NCBI RefSeq assembly: GCF_022788695.1
Contig: NZ_CP085154.1
Coordinates: 1,364,001 to 1,428,000, forward strand
DNA length: 64,000 bases
Reading direction: 5' to 3'
From: Pseudosulfitobacter sp. DSM 107133
GTDB lineage: Bacteria > Pseudomonadota > Alphaproteobacteria > Rhodobacterales > Rhodobacteraceae
Part shown: positions 9,018 through 18,587 of the stretch, one piece after another
Layout: each line of letters starts with the position of its first letter
Position numbering within the stretch: position 1 is the stretch's first letter
Position numbers and translations under genes: made by a program
Notes under the pieces: model-generated
Databases searched by the model: none
What the model saw: only the letters and a program-made list of their open reading frames with translations
What the model was told of the DNA's origin: nothing

Positions 9018-10402
9018 AATATATCTCGACCCGTGGCAAAGCGCCCGAGCTGACATTCGAAGACACCATGCTGACCGGGCTGGCCCGTGACGGGGGGCTT
9101 TATGTGCCATCCGAAATTCCGACGCTGTCGCACGATGAGATCGCCGCGATGGAAGGGCAGAGCTATGAAGAAATCGCCTTTCGCGTGATGCGACCTTTCG
9201 TGGGCGAGACCTTCAGCGACGCCGAATTCCGCGGCTGTATCGACCGCGCCTATGCAGGGTTCGGCCACGCCGCCCGCGCGCCGCTGGTACAGTTGGATCA
9301 GGGCCACTTCCTGCTGGAACTGTTCCACGGCCCGACGCTGGCGTTCAAGGACTTTGCCATGCAACTGATCGGCCAGTTGTTCCAGTCCGCGCTGACGCGG
9401 CGCGGTGAACGGGTGACCATCGTGGGCGCCACCAGCGGCGACACCGGCTCGGCCGCCATCGAGGCGTTTCGCGGGCTGGACAATGTGGATGTGTTCATCC
9501 TGTACCCGCATGGCCGCATCTCCGAAGTACAGCGCCGCCAGATGACCACGCCCAGCGAAAGCAACGTGCACGCATTGGCCGTCGACGGTGACTTTGACGA
9601 CTGTCAGGCGCGACTCAAGGATATGTTCAACGACTTCGAATTCCGCGACGCGGTGAAACTGGCGGGCGTCAACAGCATCAACTGGGGCCGCGTTCTGGCG
9701 CAGGTGGTCTATTACTTCTCCTCCGCGGTCTCTGTCGGCGCGCCGCACCGCAAGGTCAGCTTTACCGTGCCCACAGGCAACTTTGGCGACATATTTGCAG
9801 GCTACATCGCCAAACGCATGGGCCTGCCCATCGACAGGCTCGTGGTGGCGACCAACCAGAACGACATTCTGGACCGCTGCCTGAAAGGGCAGGGCTATCA
9901 CAAGGGCGACACCGTGCCCTCGATCAGCCCGTCGATGGACATTCAGGTCTCGTCGAACTTTGAACGCGCACTGTTCGACGCTTACGGCCGTGACGGCAAG
10001 GCCGTGGCGCAGCTGATGGACGAGCTGAAAGAGGGCGGTTTCGACGTGAGCCAGGGGGCGATGGAAGCCCTGCAAGAGCATTACGACAGTGGTCGCGCAT
10101 CCGAAGACGAAACCAATGCCACCATTGCGGCCACGCTGAAAACCTCGACCGAACTGCTGTGCCCGCATTCGGCCGTGGGGGTAAAGGTGGCCAACGAACA
10201 CCGCGTTCAGGGCACGCCGATGATCACGCTGGCCACCGCCCATCCGGCGAAATTCCCGGACGCTGTCGAGAAAGCAAGCGGCATCCATCCGCCTCTTCCC
10301 CCGCGCATGGAAGACCTCTATGAACGCGCGGAACGGGTGACACGGGTCGCCAATGACCTTGCCGCGCTCAAGGACCATATCAAGGGACATATCGCACAGT
10401 GA
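9014..10402 (+). CDS. thrC: Threonine synthase
   Basis: PLP enzyme that converts O-phospho-L-homoserine to threonine. The 462-residue protein has the normal length of the long bacterial form. KYISTRGKAPELTFEDT is the usual N-terminus, and the PLP lysine lies in HGPTLAFKDFAMQ near residue 110. GATSGDTGSAAIEAF is the phosphate-binding loop, and VPTGNFGDIFAGY is also conserved. The GTG start at 9014 is supported by exact agreement with the family N-terminus and by overlap with the SURF1 stop. It overlaps the following M16 peptidase gene by 4 bp. Confidence 0.96.
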   Translation: MKYISTRGKAPELTFEDTMLTGLARDGGLYVPSEIPTLSHDEIAAMEGQSYEEIAFRVMRPFVGETFSDAEFRGCIDRAYAGFGHAARAPLVQLDQGHFLLELFHGPTLAFKDFAMQLIGQLFQSALTRRGERVTIVGATSGDTGSAAIEAFRGLDNVDVFILYPHGRISEVQRRQMTTPSESNVHALAVDGDFDDCQARLKDMFNDFEFRDAVKLAGVNSINWGRVLAQVVYYFSSAVSVGAPHRKVSFTVPTGNFGDIFAGYIAKRMGLPIDRLVVATNQNDILDRCLKGQGYHKGDTVPSISPSMDIQVSSNFERALFDAYGRDGKAVAQLMDELKEGGFDVSQGAMEALQEHYDSGRASEDETNATIAATLKTSTELLCPHSAVGVKVANEHRVQGTPMITLATAHPAKFPDAVEKASGIHPPLPPRMEDLYERAERVTRVANDLAALKDHIKGHIAQ

Positions 10403-11661
10403 GCTTGCAACAGCACCGCCTTGCCAACGGCTTTCGCATCGTGACCGAACACATGCCGGGGCTGGCCTCGGCGTCTATCGGGATCTGGGTCAATGCCGGT
10501 GGCCGGCACGAAGCGCCCAAGCAGAACGGCATCGCGCATTTTCTCGAACACATGGCGTTCAAGGGCACGGCCAAACGCAGTGCCCTGCAAATCGCCGAGG
10601 CGATCGAAGATGTGGGCGGCTATATCAACGCCTATACCAGCCGCGAGGTCACAGCCTATTACGCGCGCGTGCTGGAGGCGGACGTGCCGCTGGCGCTGGA
10701 CGTGATCGGAGACATTCTGCTGAACCCAACCTTTGACAAGAACGAGATCGAGATCGAGCGCGGGGTGATCCTGCAAGAGATCGGTCAGGCGCTGGACACG
10801 CCCGACGATGTGATCTTTGACTGGTTGCAGGCGCAGGCCTATCCCGAACAGCCCATCGGGCGCACCATTCTGGGCCCCTCGGAACGGATCGAAACCTTTA
10901 CCCGCAAGGATCTGGCAAAGTTCGTGGCCCAGCATTACGGCCCCGAAGAGATGATCCTGTCGGCGGCGGGTGCTGTCGATCACGACAGCATCGTGAAACT
11001 GGCCGAAGAGATGTTCGGCGGCATGGTTCCGACACCCGCGTTCAAACTGGCACCCGCGTCGTTTCGCGGTGGGGAGGTGCGTCAGGTCAAGGATCTGGAA
11101 CAGGCGCATTTCGCGCTGGCCTTTGAAAGCCCCGGCTATCGTGACGAGGAAATCTATGTCGCGCAGATTTACGCAAGTGCCCTGGGCGGCGGCATGTCCT
11201 CGCGCCTGTTTCAGGAAGTGCGCGAGAATCGCGGCCTGTGTTATTCGATATTTGCGCAGGCAGGTGCCTATGACGACACCGGCATGATGACCGTCTATGC
11301 GGGCACCAGCGGCGATCAGGTGGCCGAACTGTCGCGGATCACCATCGACGAAATGAAGCGCGCAGCCTCGGACATGAACCCCGCCGAAGTGGCCCGCGCC
11401 CGTGCGCAGATGAAGGCCGGATTGCTGATGGGGCTGGAAAGCCCGTCCAGCCGCGCCGAACGTCTGGCGCGACTGGTGCAGATCTGGGACCGCGTGCCAC
11501 CGCTGGAAGAAACCATTGCGCGTATTGATGCGGTGACAACTGGCGACGTGCGCGAATTTGCTGAACATATTGCGGCTACAGCGCCGGTGGCGCTGGCGCT
11601 TTATGGTCCGGTTGATACCGCGCCGACGCTGGATGCCTTGCAGGAGCGCCGGGTCGCCTGA
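10399..11661 (+). CDS. M16 family zinc peptidase (processing-peptidase-like)
   Basis: Inverzincin-type peptidase related to mitochondrial processing peptidase beta. The inverted zinc motif HFLEH is at residues 47-51. The third ligand Glu127 lies exactly 76 residues later in IERGVILQE. So both halves of the HxxEH-x76-E signature are intact and the enzyme should be active. The 420-residue length is right for a single-chain bacterial member. The start is GTG at 10399, overlapping the thrC stop. Its physiological substrate in alphaproteobacteria is not established. Confidence 0.93.
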   Translation: MSLQQHRLANGFRIVTEHMPGLASASIGIWVNAGGRHEAPKQNGIAHFLEHMAFKGTAKRSALQIAEAIEDVGGYINAYTSREVTAYYARVLEADVPLALDVIGDILLNPTFDKNEIEIERGVILQEIGQALDTPDDVIFDWLQAQAYPEQPIGRTILGPSERIETFTRKDLAKFVAQHYGPEEMILSAAGAVDHDSIVKLAEEMFGGMVPTPAFKLAPASFRGGEVRQVKDLEQAHFALAFESPGYRDEEIYVAQIYASALGGGMSSRLFQEVRENRGLCYSIFAQAGAYDDTGMMTVYAGTSGDQVAELSRITIDEMKRAASDMNPAEVARARAQMKAGLLMGLESPSSRAERLARLVQIWDRVPPLEETIARIDAVTTGDVREFAEHIAATAPVALALYGPVDTAPTLDALQERRVA

Positions 11662-12245
11662 TGTTGCTGTCCAAGCGGAAACTGCGGATCGAGACTGAGC
11701 GGTTGACGCTGAGGCCCCCGATCCATGCAGATTTCCGCCCCTGGTCGGCGCTGCGGGCCCATTCCAAGGACTACCTGACCCCGTGGGAACCCGGCTGGGC
11801 CGAGGATCATTTGTCGCGCAAGGCCTTTACCAACCGTGTCTATTGGGCCCAACGTTCTATCGCCAACGGTTCGGCCATGCCGCTGTTCCTGATCCGTCGC
11901 GCGGACGAGGTGCTGGTGGGGGCGATCACATTGGACAACATTCGGCGCGGGCCCGCACAGGCGGGCACTCTGGGCTATTGGACCGGTCAGATGTTCGCGC
12001 GCAAAGGCTATATGCGCGAGGCCATCGAGGCGGTGGTGCACTATGCCTTTACCCGTCAGGACCTGAGCCGGATCGAAGCCGCCTGCCTGCCCGAAAATGC
12101 CGCCTCGCGCGGGTTGCTGGAAAAGTCGGGCTTTAAATACGAGGGCGTTGCGCAATCCTATTTGCAGATCGACGGGCGCTGGCGGACGCACGTTCTTTAT
12201 GCATCTCTGCGCCATGACCGTCGCGGGCGCACCGACGCCAGATGA
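11661..12245 (+). CDS. GNAT acetyltransferase, RimJ/RimL type
   Basis: Probable N-terminal protein acetyltransferase using acetyl-CoA. The 194-residue protein opens with the RimJ-like IETERLTLRPP. The acetyl-CoA-binding loop is GQMFARKGYMREAIEAV. It also has the conserved IEAACLPENAASRGLLEKSGF, where Asn-x-x-Ser marks the RimJ subclass. Its ATG shares one base with the M16 peptidase stop (TGATG). The target (ribosomal protein S5 or another) cannot be read from sequence. Confidence 0.9.
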   Translation: MLLSKRKLRIETERLTLRPPIHADFRPWSALRAHSKDYLTPWEPGWAEDHLSRKAFTNRVYWAQRSIANGSAMPLFLIRRADEVLVGAITLDNIRRGPAQAGTLGYWTGQMFARKGYMREAIEAVVHYAFTRQDLSRIEAACLPENAASRGLLEKSGFKYEGVAQSYLQIDGRWRTHVLYASLRHDRRGRTDAR

Positions 12246-12291
12246 CTTTGGCGCAAGATGCGCTAAACTGAAGGCCACGAGGGTGGCCATC

Positions 12292-13110
12292 ATGTTGATC
12301 CGACTGCTGACAGCTTTGACACTGATGACAGGGACGGCGCAGGCGCAGGCCACGCGCACGCCCAGCCATTGCATCGCGCTGGCGGGTGACATCGACGGTG
12401 CGACGTTTGTGCATAAGGCCAGCTATGACGCGCAAGTGCCCAGCGAGACGGTGCTGATCCACTACATTGACCACGCCAGCTTTCTGATCCGCAGCCATGG
12501 CGGGCTGAACATCGTGACGGATTTCACCGGCTACATCGGCAACGTGCCGATGATTCCCGACGTGGTGACGATGAACCACGCCCATGACACCCACTGGACC
12601 GCCTTTCCCGACCCAGGCATCGCCCACGCCCTGAACGGCTGGGGTCCGTTTGGTCAGGGGATCGACCATCATGTCGATCTGGGCGAAGTGCTGGTGCGCA
12701 ATGTCTCGACCGACATCCGCAGCCAATACGGCGGCAGCGAGGCCAAGGGAAACTCGGTCTTCGTGTTCGAGCTGGCGGGTCTGTGCATCGGTCACCTGGG
12801 TCATTTGCATCACGAGCCGGACGCCGCGCAATATGCGGCCATCGGGCGGCTGGACGTGGTTATGGCGCCGATTGACGGTGGTATGACGCTGGACCTGCCC
12901 ACCATGACCCGCGTGCTGAAACGGCTGAAATCATCGGTGGTGCTGCCGATGCACTGGTTTTCCGACTATACGCTGGATGAATTCCTGACCGGCATGGCGG
13001 ATGAATTCGCGGTGGTCGAGGTGGGCGGCCCTGCCTTGCAGGTGTCGCGTGACCGCTTGCCGTCGCGCCCCACGATCATGGTTTTGCGTCCCGAATGGTT
13101 GCGCCGCTAG
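12292..13110 (+). CDS. Exported metallo-beta-lactamase-fold hydrolase (UlaG-like)
   Basis: A 272-residue protein with a clear signal peptide (MLIRLLTALTLMTGTAQAQA), so it is probably periplasmic. The fold is suggested by IHYIDHASFLIRSHGGLNIVTD, the metal-binding cluster NHAHDTHW near residue 97, GHLGHLHH, and the C-terminal PMHWFSDYT. This set is typical of UlaG/L-ascorbate-lactonase-like members rather than true beta-lactamases. The start is chosen to give the signal peptide, since the open frame extends upstream into the acetyltransferase gene. The substrate is unknown. Confidence 0.85.
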   Translation: MLIRLLTALTLMTGTAQAQATRTPSHCIALAGDIDGATFVHKASYDAQVPSETVLIHYIDHASFLIRSHGGLNIVTDFTGYIGNVPMIPDVVTMNHAHDTHWTAFPDPGIAHALNGWGPFGQGIDHHVDLGEVLVRNVSTDIRSQYGGSEAKGNSVFVFELAGLCIGHLGHLHHEPDAAQYAAIGRLDVVMAPIDGGMTLDLPTMTRVLKRLKSSVVLPMHWFSDYTLDEFLTGMADEFAVVEVGGPALQVSRDRLPSRPTIMVLRPEWLRR

Positions 13111-13154
13111 TGCAGGCCCTTGCCTTTGCCGCGCCGGGACAGGATGTTGCGGCC

Positions 13155-14576
13155 ATGACATTGACCTCACTCACCCCCGAGACTGAACCGCTGCTGACCG
13201 CAGCCTTGCCCGCCGACCGTTTTCGCCGCGCCGAAGCCCGCTATCTGGAAGAGCCGCGCGGGCGGTACAAGGGACAGAGCACCCTTGTCGCCCTGCCGCG
13301 CAGCGTTGACGAGGTGGCGACGATCGTGCGCCTGTGTGCGCAACACCGCATCGGGATCATTCCCTACGGCGGCGGCACGGGGCTGGTCGGCGGGCAGGTC
13401 GTCGAGGACGGCCCCGTGCCGCTGATCCTGTCGCTGGAGCGGATGAACGCGGTGCGCGCGGTCTATGCGGATGAAAACGTGGCCATTGTCGAGGCGGGGG
13501 TGATTCTGGCCGACGTGCAAGAGGCCGCAGCGCAGGCGGGCCGCCTGTTCCCGCTGTCGCTGGCCGCTGAAGGCACCGCGCGGATCGGTGGCAATCTCAG
13601 CACCAATGCAGGCGGCACTGGCGTGTTGCGATATGGCAATGCGCGCGATCTGTGCCTGGGGCTTGAGGCTGTGTTGCCTGACGGCAGCATCTGGAACGGG
13701 CTGAACCGCCTGCGCAAGGATAACACCGGCTATGATCTGCGTCATTTACTGATCGGGGCCGAGGGCACGCTGGGCGTGATTACCGCCGCCGCGCTGAAAC
13801 TGTCGCCGCGCCCCGCCCACACCGGTACGGCGATGCTGGTGGTGGACAGCCCCGCAGCGGCGTTGAAACTGCTGACGCTGGGCCGTGACCTGCTGGGCGA
13901 GAGCATCAGCGCCTTTGAGCTGATGCACCGGCAGGGCATGGATTTTCTGGCCGAGAAACTGCCCGACATCCGCCGCCCTTGGGACAGGCCGCCCGAATGG
14001 TGCGTGCTGGTCGAGGTGGGCATGTCCGCGGGGCAGAACCCCACAGACGCGCTTGAGCGGCTGTTCGTGGCCGGGGCCGAGGAGGGGCTGGTCAGCGACG
14101 GCATCATCGCGCAATCGCAAGGGCAGTCAGACGACTTCTGGACCGTGCGCGAGCAGATCCCCGAGGCGAACCGCCTGATCGGTTCGATCAGCAGTCATGA
14201 TATTTCAGTGCCATTGGGCGCACTGGCCGAATTCATCACCAAGGCCAATGCGCGGATTGCGGCGCTGGGCGATTTCCGGGTGAATTGTTTCGGGCATGTC
14301 GGCGACGGCAACCTGCATTACAACGTCTTTCCCTTGGCAGGCAAGACCAAGGCCGACCATCTGGCAGAGCGGGACCAGATCAAACAGGCGGTGCATGATC
14401 TGGTGCACGAGTTGGGCGGTTCGGTCAGCGCCGAACATGGTATCGGACGGCTCAAGGTGGATGATCTGGAACGCTACGGCGATCCGGTCAAGCTGGCGGC
14501 GATGCGCGCGATCAAGGTGGCATTGGACCCGGCGGGAATCATGAACCCCGGCGCGGTGCTGCGCGGGCGGGCTTAG
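13155..14576 (+). CDS. FAD-linked oxidoreductase, GlcD / D-2-hydroxyacid dehydrogenase type
   Basis: Flavoprotein of the VAO/PCMH family that oxidises a D-2-hydroxy acid, such as D-lactate or D-2-hydroxyglutarate. The FAD-binding domain contains PYGGGTGLVGGQ and NLSTNAGGTGVLRYGN. The C-terminal domain contains CFGHVGDGNLHYN and SAEHGIGRLK, where the histidines bind substrate or metal. Length is 473 residues from 13155. An in-frame ATG at 13095 would overlap the preceding gene, and neither has a strong ribosome-binding site. The exact substrate cannot be assigned by eye. Confidence 0.9.
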   Translation: MTLTSLTPETEPLLTAALPADRFRRAEARYLEEPRGRYKGQSTLVALPRSVDEVATIVRLCAQHRIGIIPYGGGTGLVGGQVVEDGPVPLILSLERMNAVRAVYADENVAIVEAGVILADVQEAAAQAGRLFPLSLAAEGTARIGGNLSTNAGGTGVLRYGNARDLCLGLEAVLPDGSIWNGLNRLRKDNTGYDLRHLLIGAEGTLGVITAAALKLSPRPAHTGTAMLVVDSPAAALKLLTLGRDLLGESISAFELMHRQGMDFLAEKLPDIRRPWDRPPEWCVLVEVGMSAGQNPTDALERLFVAGAEEGLVSDGIIAQSQGQSDDFWTVREQIPEANRLIGSISSHDISVPLGALAEFITKANARIAALGDFRVNCFGHVGDGNLHYNVFPLAGKTKADHLAERDQIKQAVHDLVHELGGSVSAEHGIGRLKVDDLERYGDPVKLAAMRAIKVALDPAGIMNPGAVLRGRA

Positions 14577-14636
14577 GGGCGCTGCCCCTCGGCGCTGCGC
14601 GCCTCACCCCGGAGTTTATCGGGCAAGATGAAGATG
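14576..14636. repeat. GC-rich intergenic repeat, degenerate copy A
   Basis: GGGGCGCTGCCCC, a GGCGC/GCGC inverted pair, then CCCCGGAGTTTATC. This follows the layout of the better copies at 21678 and 29804. It sits between convergent genes and could also serve as a terminator. Confidence 0.5.
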
Positions 14637-14638
14637 GG

Positions 14639-15169
14639 TCAGTCGCCCGCATAGGCGCACAGCGCCTGCACGTCCATGCCCATGGCTTCCAGTTTGGCGC
14701 GGCCACCCAGATCGGGCAGGTCGATGATAAAGCTGCACGAGATGATCTTGCCCCCCAGCCGCTCGATCAGCTTGATGCCCGCCTCGGCGGTGCCGCCGGT
14801 GGCCAGCAGGTCGTCGACGATCAGAACGGTCTCGCCCGCCTGAATGGCGTCGTCGTGGATTTCGACCACGGCCTCACCGTATTCCAGCGTATAGGCCTGT
14901 TCGATGGTCGCACCGGGCAGCTTGCCCTTTTTGCGGATCGGGACGAATCCTTTGGACAGTTGGTGTGCGATAGCACCGCCCAGGATAAAGCCGCGCGCTT
15001 CCAATCCCACGACCTTGTCGATTTGCAGGCCTGCATAGGGGTTCAGCATCTGGTCGATGGCCATGCGAAAGCCGCGCGGGTCGGCGAACAGCGTTGTCAC
15101 ATCGCGGAACATGATCCCCTCGTGCGGGAAATCGGGGATGGTGCGGATATAATCTTGGACGGTTTTCAT
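14639..15169 (-). CDS. apt: Adenine phosphoribosyltransferase
   Basis: Makes AMP from adenine and PRPP. The 176-residue protein has the standard start [18 protein letters not shown], the [11 protein letters not shown] segment, IRKKGKLPG, and the PRPP-binding loop [14 protein letters not shown] near residue 120. It is the last gene of a minus-strand group whose first gene encodes methylthioadenosine phosphorylase. That enzyme releases adenine, so the two make a short salvage route: MTA to adenine to AMP. The membrane-protein genes between them are of unknown role. Confidence 0.97.
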   Translation of the reverse strand: MKTVQDYIRTIPDFPHEGIMFRDVTTLFADPRGFRMAIDQMLNPYAGLQIDKVVGLEARGFILGGAIAHQLSKGFVPIRKKGKLPGATIEQAYTLEYGEAVVEIHDDAIQAGETVLIVDDLLATGGTAEAGIKLIERLGGKIISCSFIIDLPDLGGRAKLEAMGMDVQALCAYAGD

Positions 15170-15192
15170 AGGGTTTCCGGTGTTCAGGGGCA

Positions 15193-15657
15193 TCAGCCCC
15201 AGAGTGGCGGCCTGTGGACCATAAGCCAGAAGATGGCGATCAGCGCAAGGAAGGCAGGCCAGCCAAGGGCGAACCAGATGCGAAAGGCGCGGTATGCGGC
15301 GGCGGGCACCGTCGTGGCGGTGGCGGTCAGGTTGCGGATGCGGATTTGCAGGCCGACCACGGGCACCCATGTCACAAAGGCCACAGCATACAGCACATAG
15401 GTCATCAGCAACCACGGCTCGGTCAGCGGATAGCCTTGCAGGTGGATCAGCCAAAGCCCGGTGGCGGGCTGGATCAGCCCCGCCGGTGTGGTGAACAACC
15501 AGTCGGCGACCACCACGCCCGATGCGGTGCGGTGGATCACCACCGGATTGTCGCTGCGCATTGCCCAGACCATCTGGAACGCCGTGCCGATGCCGGTGCC
15601 GAACAGCACGGTGGACGACAGGATGTGCAGCCATTTGGCTGTCAGATAGGCGTCCAT
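15193..15657 (-). CDS. DUF2269 family integral membrane protein
   Basis: A 154-residue polytopic membrane protein of about four helices. Notable segments are the opening [39 protein letters not shown], and a last helix [17 protein letters not shown]. The KxLHxLSS..FGTG pattern and length fit the DUF2269 family, whose function is unknown. The start ATG (15655-15657) overlaps by one base the stop of the upstream SDR/DoxX fusion gene. The two are therefore co-translated and may act together in the membrane. Confidence 0.85.
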   Translation of the reverse strand: MDAYLTAKWLHILSSTVLFGTGIGTAFQMVWAMRSDNPVVIHRTASGVVVADWLFTTPAGLIQPATGLWLIHLQGYPLTEPWLLMTYVLYAVAFVTWVPVVGLQIRIRNLTATATTVPAAAYRAFRIWFALGWPAFLALIAIFWLMVHRPPLWG

Positions 15658-16913
15658 CAGCGTTCTCTTTCAACAATGGCGGCCATGGCGATCAGGACCA
15701 GCAGCGGGACGTTCTTAAGCAGCCCGCCCAAGGGGAGCAACCACAACGCGGGGTTCAACAGGGTGAAGGCGGCGGTATAGGCGACAATCATCCCAAATTG
15801 CACAGCCGCCATCAGGCGGGGCCGCCAACCGCGCAGCAGGGCGGCGGCAATGGCAAGGTCCGCCAACCCACCGGCGCGCGCCATGACGATCAGCGCGGTG
15901 TCGGGCAGGGTGTCCGGGACCAGAGGCAGGAAGTCGGCGGCAGGCAGGGTCAGGCCGATCAGGCCCGAAGCCAGCCACAGGACCGCCAGAACCAGCCGCA
16001 GCACAGGTCGCATCAGGTAGAGCCGCGCGTGCCACAGATCCTGCGTGCCGCAAGGCTGGGCGTGCAGGATGGCGCTAAAGGCGCGGGGTTGCGGAGCCTC
16101 TGGCAGCGCGTGGGGGGCGTGCACGCCCTGTGACAACTGGTCGACCGCGGTGCGCGAGATCGGACCAAGCCGCATGGCATCGCCGATGGTCCCCATCATC
16201 CGGGCCAACGGGCCGGGCAGACGCAGGGTGATGGCAGGACGCAGGCCCATCCATCCGCGCAGGGCTTGCAGCATCTGCGTTTGCGTGACGGTCTCGGGGC
16301 CGCCCACCACATGCGGGCCACCCATGGGCGGGTGCTCAAGGCAATGCAAGGCAATCGCAGCCAGATCGTCGGCGTGGACCGGGTTGAACGGCTGGTCGCC
16401 TTTGCCGACCATGGGCGTCACCAAGGGCAGCGCCGCCAGCGCGCGCGCCAGGGACGAGCCGCCATAAGAGGTATGCCCCAGCACCAGACCGGGGCGCAAG
16501 ATGGTGACGGCCTCGGGCGCAGCGGTCTCGCCGTCAAGGCGGTGGCGGGCAAAGGGGGTGTCGGCCTCGACCCCGATGGCAGAGATCAACACGCCGCGCG
16601 CGCCGGGGGGCAGTGCGGCATAGACCGCCGCAGGGGCCGCGACATGGACCGCGTGCATTGCAGCGGCGCTCCCTGTCAGCAAACCGGCGGCGTTGATGAC
16701 ATGGGCACCCTCCGCCAGCACCGGACGCCAGAACTCTGGATCATGGGTCACCGGATCATTCAGATCCGCGCGCAGTGTGTGGAACCCCATATGCCGCAAG
16801 GCTGCCGGATTGCGCGCATGCGCCGTCACCTGCCAACCCGCGCGGCGGGCGGCAAATGCGATGTGACGGCCGATAAAGCCATCAGCGCCGAGGATCAGGA
16901 CGTGTCGGCGCAT
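15657..16913 (-). CDS. NAD(P)-binding SDR domain fused to a DoxX-like membrane domain
   Basis: Residues 1 to about 290 form an atypical short-chain dehydrogenase/epimerase-like domain. It has the nucleotide loop [11 protein letters not shown] and segments ILRPGLVLG and [13 protein letters not shown], like NDUFA9/NmrA-type proteins. Residues about 300-418 are hydrophobic with four helices ([58 protein letters not shown]), resembling the DoxX-like family. The canonical YxxxK catalytic pair is not evident, so it may bind nucleotide without classic dehydrogenase activity. It sits between mtnP-like and apt genes. Confidence 0.85.
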   Translation of the reverse strand: MRRHVLILGADGFIGRHIAFAARRAGWQVTAHARNPAALRHMGFHTLRADLNDPVTHDPEFWRPVLAEGAHVINAAGLLTGSAAAMHAVHVAAPAAVYAALPPGARGVLISAIGVEADTPFARHRLDGETAAPEAVTILRPGLVLGHTSYGGSSLARALAALPLVTPMVGKGDQPFNPVHADDLAAIALHCLEHPPMGGPHVVGGPETVTQTQMLQALRGWMGLRPAITLRLPGPLARMMGTIGDAMRLGPISRTAVDQLSQGVHAPHALPEAPQPRAFSAILHAQPCGTQDLWHARLYLMRPVLRLVLAVLWLASGLIGLTLPAADFLPLVPDTLPDTALIVMARAGGLADLAIAAALLRGWRPRLMAAVQFGMIVAYTAAFTLLNPALWLLPLGGLLKNVPLLVLIAMAAIVERER

Positions 16914-16927
16914 GGACGCGCCCCTTT

Positions 16928-17803
16928 TTATGTCAGAACCCGACCGGCAACGGCGTCCAGCTTGGCCACCAGCTCGGGGTCGCGGGCTTCGGGGGCGGTC
17001 ATGATTGCGTATTCCAGTGCCCGGTCACAGCCATGCGGGCAGGGCGCGCGTTCGGCCCCCAGAAGCGCAGGCAGGCGCGACACCAGATTGCGGCCTTTGT
17101 CGGCGTTGCCGGTCAGGGTGGCGATAATCTGTGTCACGTCCACTTCGCCATGGTCCGGATGCCAGCTGTCATAGTCGGTGATCATCGCCACCGAGGCATA
17201 GCACAGCTCGGCCTCGCGGGCGAGTTTCGCCTCGGGCATGTTGGTCATGCCAATCACATCCGCGCCCCAGCTTTCGCGGTACATCCGGCTTTCTGCCAGC
17301 GTCGAGAATTGCGGCCCCTCCATCGCCAGATAGGTGCCGCCCCGGTGTACCTTGATGCCAGCCGCGTGCGCCGCTGCCTCGCAGGCGTCGGACAGGCGCG
17401 GACAGGTGGGATGCGCCACGCTGACATGGGCCACACAGCCGCTGCCAAAGAACGTCTTGTCACGGTTCACGGTGCGGTCGATGAACTGGTCGACGATGAC
17501 GAAATCCCCCGGTGCCATTTCCTCGCGGAACGACCCGCAGGCCGAGACGCTGATTACATCGGTGCAGCCCAGCCGTTTCAGCGCGTCGATATTGGCGCGG
17601 TAGGGGACCGAGGTGGGCGTATGCACATGCCCGCGCCCGTGACGTGGCAGGAACGCCATTTCGACCCCGTCGAGCGTGCCGGTCAGGATCTGGTCGGACG
17701 GCTTGCCCCAGGGGGTCGCGACCTGCACCCACTTGGCATCCTTCAGCCCGTCGATGTCATAAATGCCAGAGCCGCCGATCACGGCGATGCGGGTTGGGGT
17801 CAT
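16928..17803 (-). CDS. mtnP: S-methyl-5'-thioadenosine phosphorylase
   Basis: Phosphorolyses methylthioadenosine, a by-product of polyamine and homoserine-lactone synthesis, to adenine and methylthioribose-1-phosphate. The 291-residue protein has the phosphate-binding GGSGIYDI, RHGRGHVHTPTSVPYRANI, the SACGSFREEM segment, and MEGPQFSTLAESRMYR. The substrate-specifying DYDSWHPDHGEVDV points to MTA rather than inosine or guanosine. It is the first gene of the minus-strand adenine-salvage group and diverges from yaeQ. Confidence 0.95.
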   Translation of the reverse strand: MTPTRIAVIGGSGIYDIDGLKDAKWVQVATPWGKPSDQILTGTLDGVEMAFLPRHGRGHVHTPTSVPYRANIDALKRLGCTDVISVSACGSFREEMAPGDFVIVDQFIDRTVNRDKTFFGSGCVAHVSVAHPTCPRLSDACEAAAHAAGIKVHRGGTYLAMEGPQFSTLAESRMYRESWGADVIGMTNMPEAKLAREAELCYASVAMITDYDSWHPDHGEVDVTQIIATLTGNADKGRNLVSRLPALLGAERAPCPHGCDRALEYAIMTAPEARDPELVAKLDAVAGRVLT

Positions 17804-17980
17804 GGGAGCGGCCTTCTCATGCGGTGATTTTCAGCCTCGAGACTAACGCCTGCGCAAGAGGCCGCAAGGGGCCTGTGGGCAATCGCTATTCACAAGCTCT
17901 TCAGCGCAGATGTTCCTATGTGCTTTCACTATGTCCCCGGAGGCACTAGGGGTCACATATTCGCAGTACTGGGGCAGGTT

Positions 17981-18514
17981 ATGGCGCAAAAATCTACGGT
18001 GTATAAAGTTGAACTTTCGGTTTCCGATATGGATCGACACTATTACGAGACGCATAAGCTGACCGTGGCCAAACACCCATCTGAGACGGATGAACGGTTG
18101 ATGGTGCGGATTCTGGCGTTTGCATTGAACGCGCATGAACATCTGGAGATGACCAAAGGGCTTTCATCGGATGATGAACCGGACGTCTGGCAAAAAAGCC
18201 TGAGCGGCGAGCTGGAATTGTGGATCGCACTGGGCCAGCCCAGTGAGAAAATTGTGCGCCAGTCCTGTGGCAAGGCCGACAAGGTGATTGTCTATTCTTA
18301 TGGCAGAACCGCAGGGACCTGGTGGGACAAGATCAAAAACAGCACCACCCGCTTTGACAACTTGCGTGTTGTCAACCTGCCCGAAGCCGAGACCGGCGCG
18401 TTGGAAAAACTGGCAAGTCGCGCGATGAAGGTACAGGTCAATATTCAGGACGGCGAAGTGATGGTCAGCGTTGACGATGAAATTGCCTATGTCACGCCGA
18501 TCATACTGAAATAA
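17981..18514 (+). CDS. yaeQ: YaeQ family protein
   Basis: The 177-residue product opens KSTVYKVELSVSDMDRHYYE and continues KLTVAKHPSETDERLMVRIL, DDEPDVWQKS, ELWIALGQPSEK and TWWDK. These follow E. coli YaeQ along the whole length. YaeQ has a PD-(D/E)xK nuclease-like fold, and its real function is unknown. The start at 17981 (MAQKSTVYK) matches the family N-terminus. An in-frame ATG at 17918 is too long. An IS110 element has inserted about 55 bp downstream of the stop. Confidence 0.93.
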   Translation: MAQKSTVYKVELSVSDMDRHYYETHKLTVAKHPSETDERLMVRILAFALNAHEHLEMTKGLSSDDEPDVWQKSLSGELELWIALGQPSEKIVRQSCGKADKVIVYSYGRTAGTWWDKIKNSTTRFDNLRVVNLPEAETGALEKLASRAMKVQVNIQDGEVMVSVDDEIAYVTPIILK

Positions 18515-18544
18515 CGCCTGAAACTGGCCTTTAGCAGAGGCGAT

Positions 18545-18564
18545 GGACCCTGCGTCTAGGGTCC
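18545..18564 (+). terminator. Hairpin downstream of yaeQ
   Basis: GGACCCT and AGGGTCC pair perfectly around GCGTCT, 30 bp after the yaeQ stop. There is no T-run, and the insertion sequence begins six bases later. It is host DNA in the reading given here and probably the 3' end of the yaeQ transcript. Confidence 0.5.
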
Positions 18565-18587
18565 AGACCCTTCTGTATCTCCGATCT

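Noticed and set aside
8906..11568. Two long minus-strand frames (494 and 416 codons)
   Set aside because: They mirror thrC and the M16 peptidase gene, both unmistakable on the plus strand with overlapping starts and stops.
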